A stretch of 32,909 bases of DNA from NCBI RefSeq assembly GCF_009649175.1, contig NZ_WJPO01000035.1, forward strand, positions 1 to 32,909. Reading direction: 5' to 3'. Below the pieces are notes generated by a model, which saw nothing but the letters and a program-made list of their open reading frames with translations, was not told the DNA's origin and did no database searches. Source of the DNA: Rhodovulum strictum (GTDB lineage: Bacteria; Pseudomonadota; Alphaproteobacteria; Rhodobacterales; Rhodobacteraceae). The position numbers and the translations under genes were made by a program. This document shows positions 23,445 through 31,427 of the stretch, one piece after another (position 1 is the first letter of the stretch; the number at the start of each line of letters is the position of its first letter).

Positions 23445-25212
23445 GCAAATCCAGCGCAAGGCCCTGCGCGCCCTGATACCGCCGCCCCGCCTGCGCCTGT
23501 CCGACTGGATCGAGGCCGAAGTGTGCCTTCCCGCTGGTGTCACGGCCCAGCCCGGCCCCGTCCGCCTCTGGCCCTTCCAGCGCGAGATTGCCGACGCCAT
23601 AGGCGATCCGCTGATTGAGCGTGTAACGCTGGTGAAGCCGGTTCGGGTGGGTTTCACCACGCTCTTGACCAGCGCCGTTGCCAGCTTCGTGGCGAACGAA
23701 CCCGCGCCCATTCTCTGCCTCTTGCCCGCCGAAGCCGATTGCCGGGATTACATGGTGTCTGACGTTGAACCGATCTTCGGCGCTTCCCCAGCCGTTGCCG
23801 CCGCCCTATCGGACGAAAAGGACGAAGCCGGGCGCAACACCCTTCTTTCGCGCCGATTCCCCGGCGGATCGCTCAAGATCGTGGCCGCGAAGGCCCCCCG
23901 CAACTTGCGCCGCCACAACGTCCGGATCCTGTTCATTGACGAAGCGGACGGCATGGAAGCCACCGCCGAAGGCTCGCCCATCCTCCTGGCCGAGCGCCGC
24001 ACCCTGTCCTTTCCAGATCGCAAGATCGTCATGGGCTCGACACCGGTTCACGAAGAAACGAGCCACGTCCTGCGCGCCTTCGCCCAGTCCGACGCCCGCC
24101 TTTTCGAAGTGCCCTGCCCCGAGTGTGGCAGCTTCACCGAAATTCAGTGGGCGCACATCATCTGGGACGAGGGCCAACCGGAAACGGCCCGCTTCAAGTG
24201 CCCCCATTGCGCCGCCGAAGTGCCCGAACGGCACAAGCCCCAGATGATCGCGCAAGGCCACTGGCGAGCCACACGGCCCGAAGTGCAAGGCCATGCGGGC
24301 TTCCGGCTCAACGCCCTGGTATCGCTTCACGCGAACGCGGCATGGGCGAAGCTGGCGGCGGAATTCATCGCGGCCAAGGATGACCCCAGCACCCTACAAA
24401 CCTTCGTCAACACCATTCTGGGGCAGGGCTGGCGTGCCGAAGGTGACGAGCTGGACGAAGGCCAGCTTTTGAACCGGACCGAGCCCTTCGGCCTGGACAA
24501 TGTGCCCGCCGAAGCCCTGGTGCTAACCGCAGGAATCGACGTTCAACACGACCGCCTCGAGGCCACCTTTCTGGGCTGGACGGAAGACGGCGCGGCGCTG
24601 GTCCTGGGGCATTCCGTGATCTGGGGCAGCTTCGAAGACGAAGACACATGGCGCGAGCTGGACGAACTCTTGCGCACCCGGTTTCGGCACCAGCTGGGCG
24701 GGCGCATCGGCATTGATGCCGCCGCCATCGACGCGGGCGACGGCGCGTCAATGCATCATGTGGTTGCCTTCGCAACGCCCCGGACCCGAGCCAAGGTGCT
24801 GGCCATCAAGGGAGCGGGCGGCAACAGGCCAATTATCGAGCGTGCCGGATCGAAGACCAAGACCGGCGCGCGCCTCTGGATTGTCGGCGTTGACACCGTG
24901 AAGGCCCAGCTGTTCGGCCGCCTGCCCCGCCCCGATGCAGTCCGGTTCTCTGCCGATCTGCCGCCGGTGTGGTTCGAACAGCTGGCAAGCGAACGCGCCG
25001 TGATCCGGTATCGGCGCGGCCAGCCCGTGCGGAGTTTCGAGCGCATACCGGGGAGAAAGGCCGAGGCGCTCGATTGTGTGGTCTATGCAACCGCGGCCCG
25101 GCAGATCGTCAACCCAGACTTCGCCAGACGGAAGGACGACCTGGCGACCGACCGCGCCCCCGCGCCTCGAGGCGGACCCGTGCTGCAATCCACCTGGATG
25201 CAAAGGAGATAG
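23431..25212 (+). CDS. Terminase large subunit, GpA family (593 aa)
   Basis: The large terminase is the ATP-driven motor that loads DNA through the portal and cuts it. The variant Walker A of the GpA family is VKPVRVGFTTLL (68-79), Walker B is RILFIDEADGM (165-175) with Asp170/Glu171, and a coupling motif follows as IVMGSTPVHEE. A zinc-finger-like pair CPECGS and KCPHCAAEV follows (about 228-270). The C-terminal nuclease part has AGIDVQHDRLEATFLGW and GRIGIDAAAIDAGDG with the acidic residues expected of the RNase-H-like fold. The length is slightly below lambda gpA (641 aa). It appears intact. Confidence 0.93.
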   Translation: MPTIEQIQRKALRALIPPPRLRLSDWIEAEVCLPAGVTAQPGPVRLWPFQREIADAIGDPLIERVTLVKPVRVGFTTLLTSAVASFVANEPAPILCLLPAEADCRDYMVSDVEPIFGASPAVAAALSDEKDEAGRNTLLSRRFPGGSLKIVAAKAPRNLRRHNVRILFIDEADGMEATAEGSPILLAERRTLSFPDRKIVMGSTPVHEETSHVLRAFAQSDARLFEVPCPECGSFTEIQWAHIIWDEGQPETARFKCPHCAAEVPERHKPQMIAQGHWRATRPEVQGHAGFRLNALVSLHANAAWAKLAAEFIAAKDDPSTLQTFVNTILGQGWRAEGDELDEGQLLNRTEPFGLDNVPAEALVLTAGIDVQHDRLEATFLGWTEDGAALVLGHSVIWGSFEDEDTWRELDELLRTRFRHQLGGRIGIDAAAIDAGDGASMHHVVAFATPRTRAKVLAIKGAGGNRPIIERAGSKTKTGARLWIVGVDTVKAQLFGRLPRPDAVRFSADLPPVWFEQLASERAVIRYRRGQPVRSFERIPGRKAEALDCVVYATAARQIVNPDFARRKDDLATDRAPAPRGGPVLQSTWMQRR

Positions 25213-25331
25213 GACAGGGCAGGGACTGCCCCCGGCTTCTGAAGGGTTGGCCGGAAAAGTCCCCCGTTACTCGGAGAGTGGGAAAACCCCGAGAGCGCGC
25301 GGACCCGGTCAGTCGCGGCGCGCGATCATCC

Positions 25332-25361
25332 TTGACAAAGGTCATTATTTAACCTTATTAG
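25332..25361 (+). promoter_or_regulatory. Promoter candidate before the HTH-portal-capsid genes
   Basis: TTGACA (25332-25337) is a perfect -35; TATTAG (25356-25361) follows after 18 bases, in an AT-rich island unlike the surroundings. It would drive the HTH protein and the head genes separately from the terminases. AAGGT and ACCTT arms inside the spacer could be an operator. Confidence 0.6.
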
Positions 25362-25399
25362 GAGTCGAAAACAAACATCATATCCTGTGAGGGCGCGCA

Positions 25400-25906
25400 A
25401 TGTCGTGGAGCATCGACCAAATGACCATTTCGACCGAGGCCCTTGCGGGCTTCCTCGACGTGAAGACCGAGACCTTTCGCACCTGGCAGAAGCGCGACGG
25501 GCTTCTGCGCGACGGCGCGCCCGGACGTGGCAAGGCAGCCGCCTTCGGCTTCGCGCAGTGCCTGAAAGCCTACGTCGCGAAGCAGTTGAACGGTATTGGG
25601 GCGAATACCGGCGCATCCGCCATCTTTGCCAATCATTGCGATGCCTTGGGCGCCTTCATGGCAGGCAAGCCGCTTGTGGTGCCCTTCCGCGATGGCAAGC
25701 CCAGCCTCGTCCATGATCCTGAACGCGACATGGTGCTGCACTTGCCGCTTGAGGAGTCCGGCTTGGCGCTGGCGGATTGGTTCTGCCATCACATCGCGGC
25801 CGCAATCGACCCGGAAACCGGGCGCCCTGGCGGCACCGAAGCCTATAACGCCGCGAAGCTCGACTTCGAACAGCGCGTGAACCTCCATCGGCTCAACGCC
25901 CAATGA
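25400..25906 (+). CDS. HTH-domain protein between terminase and portal (168 aa)
   Basis: The N-terminal third resembles a MerR-type or small-terminase-like HTH: STEALAGFLDVKTETFRTWQ (about 11-30) followed by a wing with RDGAPGRGKAAAFGF. The rest (about 65-168) is an unrecognised alpha/beta domain with HDPERDMVLHLPLEESGLAL. In lambda this place holds gpW, which here lies after the capsid gene, so this is an unusual insertion. GAGGG lies about 7 bases before the ATG, and it has its own promoter candidate. It overlaps the portal start by 4 bases (ATGA). It could be a regulator, or a second DNA-recognition subunit for packaging. Confidence 0.65.
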   Translation: MSWSIDQMTISTEALAGFLDVKTETFRTWQKRDGLLRDGAPGRGKAAAFGFAQCLKAYVAKQLNGIGANTGASAIFANHCDALGAFMAGKPLVVPFRDGKPSLVHDPERDMVLHLPLEESGLALADWFCHHIAAAIDPETGRPGGTEAYNAAKLDFEQRVNLHRLNAQ

Positions 25907-27228
25907 TCCACATTCGGAACTTCATCCGCCGCCTTGTGGCCCCGGCCTACGTTCGCCAGATCGAGGCGGGCGGCGGCGGCTGGCGGTTCCAAGGTGTCCC
26001 GATGCTTCCCGCGCCGCAGCAAAGCGCCCTTGCGGCCCGTGGCCCGGCGAAGGCGCGAGCGGCGGCGTTGTCCATGAACAACCCAATTGCCGCCCGCGCC
26101 GTCGAAGCATGGGCGGCAGCCCTTGTCGGCAAGGGCTGGCAGGTCCAATCGCAGCACCCTGACCGACAGATCGCGCGAGTCCTGAATGATGAGCTCGAGG
26201 CCCTTGTGTGGCCGCTGATGCCCATGATCGCCCGCGCCGTCGTCCGCGACGGAGAATGCTTCGTTCGCATGTTGTCAAGCCCGGACGGCTTCCGCCTGTC
26301 CCTGCTACCGGCGGACCAGATCGACCCGGCCATGACTCGTGACCTTGGGGACGGCGCGCGGATCGTTGCGGGTGTGGAGTTCGACGGATCGGAGCAAGTG
26401 ACCGCCTATCACGTCTTGCCCGACGCCCCCGGCACCCCGTTCGGAACCTATGGCGAAACGCTGCGCATCCCCGCGTCGGAGATCCTGCATGTCTTCGACC
26501 GGCAGTTTCCGGGGCAGGTTCGCGGCGTGACATGGCTCGCCCCGGTCCTGTTGAAGCTGGCAGACTATGACGCCGCATCCGACGCCATGCTGATGAACCT
26601 CAAGGTTCAAGCTCTTTTCGCGGGCTTTATCACCGACCTTGAAGGCGGCACCGCAGGATTCGACGGCACCGAGAAAGCGGGAACCGTGAATGTCAGCCTC
26701 GAGCCTGGCGCAATGCGCATGCTGCCGCCCGGCAGCGACGTGAAGTTTTCCCAGCCATCCGGCGGGCTTTCCCAGCAAGTCGAATTCATCAAATCGCAGC
26801 TGCATGAAATCGCCGCTGGGCTTGGCCTGATGTATGAACAGCTTTCCGGCGACCTGTCGCAAGCGAATTACAGCTCCGCCCGGTTCGGCCTGCTGGAATT
26901 CCGCCGCCGCGCCGAAATGCTGCAACGAACGCTGATCGAAGGCCAGCTTCTGCGCCCGCTCTGGCGGCACTGGATCGGCTGGAAAGCTCTTGCCGGGGAA
27001 ATCAGCCCCGAAGACGCAACCGCCCCCGATTACCGCGCCGTGCGCTTCGTCCCGCCGGGCTGGCAGTGGGTGGACCCCCTCAAGGAGGTGAACGCCGAGG
27101 TGCGCGCTATCGAGGCGGGCCTGAAATCCCGCGCCGAAGTCGTCGCGGGCCGGGGACGCGATCTTGACGAAGTGGATCAGGAGATTGCCGGGGACACACG
27201 GAGACCCGCGCAGGAAGGTGACGCATGA
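25903..27228 (+). CDS. Portal protein, lambda type (441 aa)
   Basis: The portal is the dodecameric ring at one capsid vertex through which DNA enters. The sequence follows the lambda gpB/Phage_portal_2 family: ALSMNNPIAARAVEAWAAAL (about 45-64), WPLMPMIARAVVRDGECFVR (about 101-120), IPASEILHVFDRQFPGQVRG near 190-210, and LSGDLSQANYSSARFGLLEF (about 315-334), which is a strong family signature. At 441 residues it is somewhat shorter than lambda gpB (533), mainly at the termini. It is coupled by 4-base overlaps to the HTH gene before it and the protease-capsid gene after it. Confidence 0.92.
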   Translation: MIHIRNFIRRLVAPAYVRQIEAGGGGWRFQGVPMLPAPQQSALAARGPAKARAAALSMNNPIAARAVEAWAAALVGKGWQVQSQHPDRQIARVLNDELEALVWPLMPMIARAVVRDGECFVRMLSSPDGFRLSLLPADQIDPAMTRDLGDGARIVAGVEFDGSEQVTAYHVLPDAPGTPFGTYGETLRIPASEILHVFDRQFPGQVRGVTWLAPVLLKLADYDAASDAMLMNLKVQALFAGFITDLEGGTAGFDGTEKAGTVNVSLEPGAMRMLPPGSDVKFSQPSGGLSQQVEFIKSQLHEIAAGLGLMYEQLSGDLSQANYSSARFGLLEFRRRAEMLQRTLIEGQLLRPLWRHWIGWKALAGEISPEDATAPDYRAVRFVPPGWQWVDPLKEVNAEVRAIEAGLKSRAEVVAGRGRDLDEVDQEIAGDTRRPAQEGDA

Positions 27229-29009
27229 CGATACATCTGCGCGCGGCCACGCCGCGCCCCTCGACCCTTGACGCGAACCTGCGGACCGTCGAAGCCATCG
27301 TTTCGACCGGCGCGCCGACAGCCCGCGCCGGATATGTCGAACGCCTCGACCTTTCCGGCGCCGACCTTTCCAGGCTCATCGGCGGGCCGGTCCTGGACGG
27401 GCACCGCGCCGAAAGCACCCGCGACCAGCTGGGCATTATCGAAGCTGCCGAGCTGCGCTCCGAAGGGCTCTGGGTCCGCATCAAGTTTCGCTCGACCGCC
27501 GCCGCGCAAGCCGTCCTGTCCGACATTGGCGATGGAACCCTGCGCGGCCTGTCCATCGGCTATTCGGTTCAGCAATGGCGCGAAGGTCAACAAGAAAACC
27601 GGCGGGTGCGAACCGCCGTCAAATGGACGCCCGTCGAAGTGTCCGTTGTCCCCATTCCGGCAGATGCCGGGGCTCACTTCCGAAATGGAGAATCCAGCAT
27701 GGAAAACGAAACCATCGAAACCACGACGCAACCGGCTGGCAACCTGACCCGCGCCGACATGAACCGGGAGATTCGCAGCATCGGGCAACTTGCCGGGCTT
27801 ACCGCCGAGTGGATCAATGGCCAGATCGACGCCGAGGCGACCCCCGAACAGGCGCGCGCCGCCGCCTTCGAAGAAATGGCAACGCGGCAGGCCCAGACCC
27901 GGACCCGCAGCGCACGGGCGGAAATCATCGCGGATCACAGCGACCCCGCCGTGATCGCCACGCGGGCCGGTGAAGCCCTGTTCGCCCGTTCGCACCCGGA
28001 GCACCAGTTGTCCGAACCGGCCCGCGCCCATGTCGGCCTGACCATTCCCGACATGGCCCGCGAATGCTTGCGCCGCGCGGGTATCTCGACCAGTGGCATG
28101 GCAACCGAAACGCTGGTCACGCGCGCCCTGCACACGACCAGCGATTTTCCCCTGATCCTGGGCGATGCCGTGAACCGCGAGCTGCGCCGGTCCTATCAGG
28201 CCCCGGTGTCCGGTGCCCGCCTTCTGGCCCGCCAGACCACGGCCCGTGACTTCCGGGCCAAGCGCCGCGCCATCCTGGGCGAAGCGCCCGAGCTCGAGAA
28301 GGTCAACGAGGGAGGCGAGTTCAAGCATGGCACTATTGACGAAGCCGCCGAAACCTACGCGGTGGCCACCTTCGGCAAGATCATCGCCATAAGCCGCCAA
28401 GCCCTGGTGAACGACGATCTGGGCGCGTTCACGACCGTTCCCGCCGCTATGGGCACCGCCGCGTTGAACTTCGAAGCGGCCCAGCTGGTGGCCAAGATCG
28501 AGGGCAACCCGCAAATGTCCGATGGTATCGCCGTCTTCGACGCAGACGGGCATGGCAACGCCAAGGCGGCAACGACAACCGGCGGTTTCTCCATGACCGA
28601 CGCCATCGCGGCAGACCTGGACGTGGCCCGAACCGCCATGCGCCGCAAGACCGGCCTGAGTGGCGCGCCGATCGACGTTGCTCCGCGCTATGTTCTGGCT
28701 CCGCCGGAACTCGAAACGGAGATGCAGAAGGCGCTTGCCGCCATTCAGGCGACCAGCTCCGAAGACTTCAACCCCTTCTCGACGCTGGCGCTTGTGGTTG
28801 AACCCCGCCTGACCTCGCAAACCCGCTGGTATGTGGTGGCAGACCCCGCGACGGTGGACGGCTTGGAATACGCCTATCTCGAGGGCGCGCCCGGTCCCCA
28901 GATCGAAACCCGCGCGGGCTTCGAGGTGGACGGAACGCAAGTCAAGGTCCGGCTCGACTATGGGTGCGGCTGGGTGGATCACCGCGGCTGGTATCGGGTG
29001 GGCACCTGA
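27225..29009 (+). CDS. Prohead protease / major capsid protein fusion (594 aa)
   Basis: One polypeptide joins the U35-type HK97 prohead protease and an HK97-fold coat protein. In the protease (about residues 1-155) the likely catalytic His60 is in VLDGHRAES and Ser110 in LRGLSIGYS. A helical scaffold-like segment follows (about 160-235), then the coat protein (about 240-594) with FPLILGDAVNRELRRSYQAP, AIISRQALVNDDLGAF-like sequence and the E-loop/A-domain pattern. The fused protease could free the coat by self-cleavage. An internal ATG at 27699 (residue 159) has GGAG 8 bases upstream and would yield a coat-only product. The stop overlaps the start of the gpW-like gene (TGATG). Confidence 0.92.
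   Translation: MTIHLRAATPRPSTLDANLRTVEAIVSTGAPTARAGYVERLDLSGADLSRLIGGPVLDGHRAESTRDQLGIIEAAELRSEGLWVRIKFRSTAAAQAVLSDIGDGTLRGLSIGYSVQQWREGQQENRRVRTAVKWTPVEVSVVPIPADAGAHFRNGESSMENETIETTTQPAGNLTRADMNREIRSIGQLAGLTAEWINGQIDAEATPEQARAAAFEEMATRQAQTRTRSARAEIIADHSDPAVIATRAGEALFARSHPEHQLSEPARAHVGLTIPDMARECLRRAGISTSGMATETLVTRALHTTSDFPLILGDAVNRELRRSYQAPVSGARLLARQTTARDFRAKRRAILGEAPELEKVNEGGEFKHGTIDEAAETYAVATFGKIIAISRQALVNDDLGAFTTVPAAMGTAALNFEAAQLVAKIEGNPQMSDGIAVFDADGHGNAKAATTTGGFSMTDAIAADLDVARTAMRRKTGLSGAPIDVAPRYVLAPPELETEMQKALAAIQATSSEDFNPFSTLALVVEPRLTSQTRWYVVADPATVDGLEYAYLEGAPGPQIETRAGFEVDGTQVKVRLDYGCGWVDHRGWYRVGT
27699..29009 (+). CDS. Possible nested capsid product from internal start (436 aa)
   Basis: Within the fusion gene, ATG 27699 is preceded by GGAG with an 8-base spacer, exactly at the border between the protease and the scaffold/coat part (product beginning MENETIETTTQ). 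Internal starts of this kind supply scaffold or coat in excess over protease in other phages, such as lambda C/Nu3. This is inferred from the sequence only. Confidence 0.4.
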   Translation: MENETIETTTQPAGNLTRADMNREIRSIGQLAGLTAEWINGQIDAEATPEQARAAAFEEMATRQAQTRTRSARAEIIADHSDPAVIATRAGEALFARSHPEHQLSEPARAHVGLTIPDMARECLRRAGISTSGMATETLVTRALHTTSDFPLILGDAVNRELRRSYQAPVSGARLLARQTTARDFRAKRRAILGEAPELEKVNEGGEFKHGTIDEAAETYAVATFGKIIAISRQALVNDDLGAFTTVPAAMGTAALNFEAAQLVAKIEGNPQMSDGIAVFDADGHGNAKAATTTGGFSMTDAIAADLDVARTAMRRKTGLSGAPIDVAPRYVLAPPELETEMQKALAAIQATSSEDFNPFSTLALVVEPRLTSQTRWYVVADPATVDGLEYAYLEGAPGPQIETRAGFEVDGTQVKVRLDYGCGWVDHRGWYRVGT

Positions 29010-29224
29010 TGCCCATTGAGCCCGAGGAACTTGTTTCCCTGCGCGATGCCCTTCTGAGGGCGCGCGCGACGGGCACCCGCTCCGTTGATTATGACGGCAA
29101 GCGTGTGACCTATGCGACCGATGCCGAAATGGCGACGGCGCTGGCCGACCTTGAGCGGCGCATCAACGCATCAACGCGCCCGCGCCCTGGTGCGGTTCGC
29201 TTCACGACCTCCAAAGGAGTCTGA
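29009..29224 (+). CDS. gpW-like head-completion (head-tail joining) protein (71 aa)
   Basis: This small protein has the size and plan of lambda gpW: a helix (EELVSLRDALLRARATG), a beta-hairpin (RSVDYDGKRVTYA, about residues 24-36) and a second helix (AEMATALADLERRINAS). gpW plugs or extends the portal after packaging and prepares the head for tail attachment. In lambda the gene precedes the portal; here it follows the capsid gene. The ATG shares its A with the previous stop. Its presence, with no tail genes, suggests heads ready for another phage's tail. Confidence 0.75.
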   Translation: MPIEPEELVSLRDALLRARATGTRSVDYDGKRVTYATDAEMATALADLERRINASTRPRPGAVRFTTSKGV

Positions 29225-29225
29225 C

Positions 29226-29561
29226 ATGAAGAACTTCGTGCAAACCGGTGACACTCTGACATTCACCGCCCCCGCCCCCGTTGTTTCCGGGCAGGGCGTG
29301 ACCATGGGAGCGCTGTTCGGCGTCGCCACCACGTCCGCCGCCGCTGGCGTGCCCTTCGAGGCAGCCCTTTCCGGCGTCTATGTGCTGCCCAAGGCGGCAG
29401 ACAACATCGCCGCCGGTGCCGCGCTCTACTGGGACGCCGCCGAAGGTCAGGTTACGACCGACGACGATGACGGCGCGAACCGCCTGGTGGGCGCCGCGAC
29501 CGAGAATGCTGGCACCAGCGCCGCCACGGTTCCCGTCAGGCTGAACAGCATCGCCGCCTGA
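29226..29561 (+). CDS. DUF2190-type capsid decoration protein (111 aa)
   Basis: The sequence matches the DUF2190 family of small phage structural proteins: MKNFVQTGDTLTFTAPAPVV at the start, GQGVTMGALFGVA, then ALSGVYVLPKAAD and AALYWDAAEGQVT, ending in VPVRLNSIA. Members are thought to decorate or cement the capsid surface. The start at 29226 has AAAGGAG about 8 bases upstream and follows the gpW-like stop directly. It is the last head gene; the repressor gene converges with a 10-bp gap. Confidence 0.8.
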   Translation: MKNFVQTGDTLTFTAPAPVVSGQGVTMGALFGVATTSAAAGVPFEAALSGVYVLPKAADNIAAGAALYWDAAEGQVTTDDDDGANRLVGAATENAGTSAATVPVRLNSIAA

Positions 29562-29571
29562 CGCAGCACGA

Positions 29572-29802
29572 TCACGGACGGCGCAGCCGGACCCCCGGCC
29601 CGCCGCCATTCGGATCAATGAATTCAACCCCCGCCGCTTCGAGTGCGGCACGGATCGCGGAAATGGCTTCGGCAGATGCACTTATCGCCCCTTGTCCCTC
29701 AGCACGCTTCACAGTCGGAATTGATAAGCCGGTGGCGTGCGAGAGCTGGGCCTGCGACCAGCCTAGAAGTGATCTTGCTGCGCGCAGCTGGTTCCCTGAC
29801 AT
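29572..29802 (-). CDS. Small Xre-family repressor (76 aa)
   Basis: A single HTH fills most of the protein: NQLRAARSLLGWSQAQLSHA (4-23) and TGLSIPTVKRAEGQGAI (24-40). The tail ending GVRLRRP is short, so there is no cI-like cleavage domain; induction would need a separate anti-repressor, as in phage satellites. AGAGGGAAC lies directly before the ATG. It is divergent from the integrase operon, and two palindromes lie between. The minus-strand orientation opposite the head genes is the usual arrangement for an immunity gene. Confidence 0.85.
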   Translation of the reverse strand: MSGNQLRAARSLLGWSQAQLSHATGLSIPTVKRAEGQGAISASAEAISAIRAALEAAGVEFIDPNGGGPGVRLRRP

Positions 29803-29810
29803 GTTCCCTC

Positions 29811-29828
29811 TTGATCCCTTTGGATCAA
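29811..29828. promoter_or_regulatory. Operator-like palindrome 1 and -35 of the integrase operon
   Basis: TTGATCC (29811-29817) and GGATCAA (29822-29828) are perfect arms with a 4-base centre. The left arm also forms the -35 (TTGATC) of a promoter whose -10 is TAATAT (29833-29838) at 16-base spacing, so bound repressor would block it. Confidence 0.65.
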
Positions 29829-29836
29829 AGTGTAAT

Positions 29837-29854
29837 ATGATCTTTATGGATCAT
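29837..29854. promoter_or_regulatory. Operator-like palindrome 2 over the -10 region
   Basis: ATGATC (29837-29842) and GATCAT (29849-29854) share the TGATC half-site with palindrome 1 but have a 6-base centre. It overlaps the end of the -10 and the expected transcription start of the rightward operon. Confidence 0.6.
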
Positions 29855-29877
29855 AACCAGCAAACGGAGCAACGACA

Positions 29878-30150
29878 ATGACCCATCTGACGACCGCCTC
29901 ACCCAAACCGTGCAACTATGTGATGGCATTCGAGGCGACCTATGAAACCATTCACCACCTGAAGGCGCTGGCCATCACCCTGCACGATCAGACCATCGAA
30001 AGCGCGGCAATCGACTTTTCGCACCGCGATGCAGCGACGCTCATGCCCATCATCGACATCATCAATGAGAAGATCCAACTGCTCGAGGCTCGGCACGATG
30101 CCGAACACGACGCGTGGAGCAGGGAACGGCAGGAGGCAAAGAGCGCATGA
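29878..30150 (+). CDS. Unknown small element protein (90 aa)
   Basis: I do not recognise this protein. It is predicted mostly helical, with YETIHHLKALAITLHDQ and LMPIIDIINEKIQLLEARHD, and a charged, coiled-coil-like C-terminal end. It is the first gene of the rightward operon under the two palindromes and overlaps the next gene by 4 bases (ATGA). CGGAG lies about 8 bases before the ATG. Its position suggests an early function, such as excision control, anti-repression or helper interference, but nothing in the sequence decides. Confidence 0.6.
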   Translation: MTHLTTASPKPCNYVMAFEATYETIHHLKALAITLHDQTIESAAIDFSHRDAATLMPIIDIINEKIQLLEARHDAEHDAWSRERQEAKSA

Positions 30151-30323
30151 ACCGCGCTGCCACCATCAAGCAGGACGAAATCAAGCGCGTCGTAAAGGCG
30201 GCGATGTCGGCCGGCCTGATGGTGGCACGGGTTGAGGTGGACACGATCAACGGCAAGGTTGTCGTCATTGCTCAGGGCGCATCCGACGATACGGAAAACC
30301 CCTGTGACAGGCTCCTGCGATGA
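30147..30323 (+). CDS. Small protein preceding the integrase (58 aa)
   Basis: A helix (QDEIKRVVKAAMSAGL), a strand pair (VARVEVDTINGKVVVIAQG) and a conserved-looking tail ENPCDRLLR make up the protein. Similar small proteins directly before integrase genes occur in alphaproteobacterial prophages; a recombination-directionality (excisionase-like) role is possible from place and size only. ATGA overlaps on both sides couple it to its neighbours. Confidence 0.6.
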   Translation: MNRAATIKQDEIKRVVKAAMSAGLMVARVEVDTINGKVVVIAQGASDDTENPCDRLLR

Positions 30324-31414
30324 TCCGCCGCCGCCGCAACCCATTCCCCGGCGTCTCTCGCGTCACCGACCGACACGGCCGGGTGCGCTGGCGTTTCCGG
30401 CGCAAGGGGTTCTCCGCGTATCTGCCGGGGCCGTATGGCTCGGCCGAGTTTCGCGCGGCCTATGAGGCGGCAGTTGCCGAGGTGAAGACCCCCGCCCCGA
30501 CCGCACGCTTTCCCCATGGCTCGCTCGGCTGGCTCATCACGCATTACCTCGCGTCCCCGCGCCACGCTCGAAAGGCCGCGGCGACCCGCGACACGCTGCG
30601 CCGCGAACTCGACTGGCTGCGCGAGGTGGCGGGCGATCTGCCGGTGACGGGTTTCCGGGGACGCCATATCGAGGCGCTGATGGCGAAGAAACCGGGACCG
30701 GCCGCACAGAACCGCGTGCGCGCCAACCTGTCCTTGATCTTCAATCATGCGATCCGCCTTGAGCTGATCGCGGCCAATCCGGTTCGGGGCACAGACAAGG
30801 TTGCCCACAAGTCGGACGGCTATCACACATGGACCGAAGCGCAGATCGCCCGGTTCCTCGATTTTCACGGGCCGGGCACGAAAGCACGGCTGGCGATGCT
30901 CCTGGCGCTGAACACCGGCGCGGCGCGGCAAGACCTCGCCAAGCTCGGCTGGCAGAACGTGACCGGCGGGCGAATCGCGTATCGACGCGGCAAGACGGGC
31001 GTTGAGGCTGATTTGCCGATCCTGCCCGAACTGGCGGAAGAACTGCGGCGCGTCCCGCGCGACCAGATGCTTTTCCTTCCGACGCAGGCCGGGGCGGCAC
31101 ACACCGCGGCCGGGTTCGGCGCATGGTTCAAGGATCGCGCCGTTGAGGCCGGGATCGACGTTCCATCCGCGAACGTACACGGGCTGCGGAAAGCTGGCGC
31201 GACCAAGCTTGCCGAGAACGGCGCGACCGAATGGGAGATCGCCGCCTTCCTCGCTCACGAGAACACGAAAATGGCCGCTGTCTATGTCCGCAAAGCATCG
31301 CGGTCAAAGCTCGGCACCGCCGCCCTAGCCCGACTCGATGGGCCGAAAAGGGAACAAAGCTTGTCCAACCTGTCGGCGGGGTTGGACAAATCGGGCAAGA
31401 AAAGCGAGGGATAA
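30320..31414 (+). CDS. Tyrosine-recombinase integrase (364 aa)
   Basis: The enzyme would carry out site-specific integration at the tRNA-Trp gene. It has an N-terminal arm-binding part (RWRFRRKGFSAYLPGPYG), a core-binding helical domain (about 68-160), and the catalytic domain with Arg203 (TGAARQDLAKLGW), Lys225 (RRGKTGVEADLPI), His287-x-x-Arg290 (VHGLRKAGATKLAENG), His313 (LAHENTKMAAVYVRK) and the nucleophile Tyr322. All catalytic residues are present, so it should be active. It ends 13 bases before attR and is coupled to the upstream small gene. Expression is probably under the repressor at 29572. Confidence 0.93.
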   Translation: MIRRRRNPFPGVSRVTDRHGRVRWRFRRKGFSAYLPGPYGSAEFRAAYEAAVAEVKTPAPTARFPHGSLGWLITHYLASPRHARKAAATRDTLRRELDWLREVAGDLPVTGFRGRHIEALMAKKPGPAAQNRVRANLSLIFNHAIRLELIAANPVRGTDKVAHKSDGYHTWTEAQIARFLDFHGPGTKARLAMLLALNTGAARQDLAKLGWQNVTGGRIAYRRGKTGVEADLPILPELAEELRRVPRDQMLFLPTQAGAAHTAAGFGAWFKDRAVEAGIDVPSANVHGLRKAGATKLAENGATEWEIAAFLAHENTKMAAVYVRKASRSKLGTAALARLDGPKREQSLSNLSAGLDKSGKKSEG

Positions 31415-31427
31415 CATGACGTTACAG

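Noticed and set aside
22938-29561. Gene transfer agent cluster
   Set aside because: The terminase, portal and fused protease-capsid are lambda/HK97 mixtures unlike the Rhodobacter GTA genes, and tail genes and the GTA order are missing.
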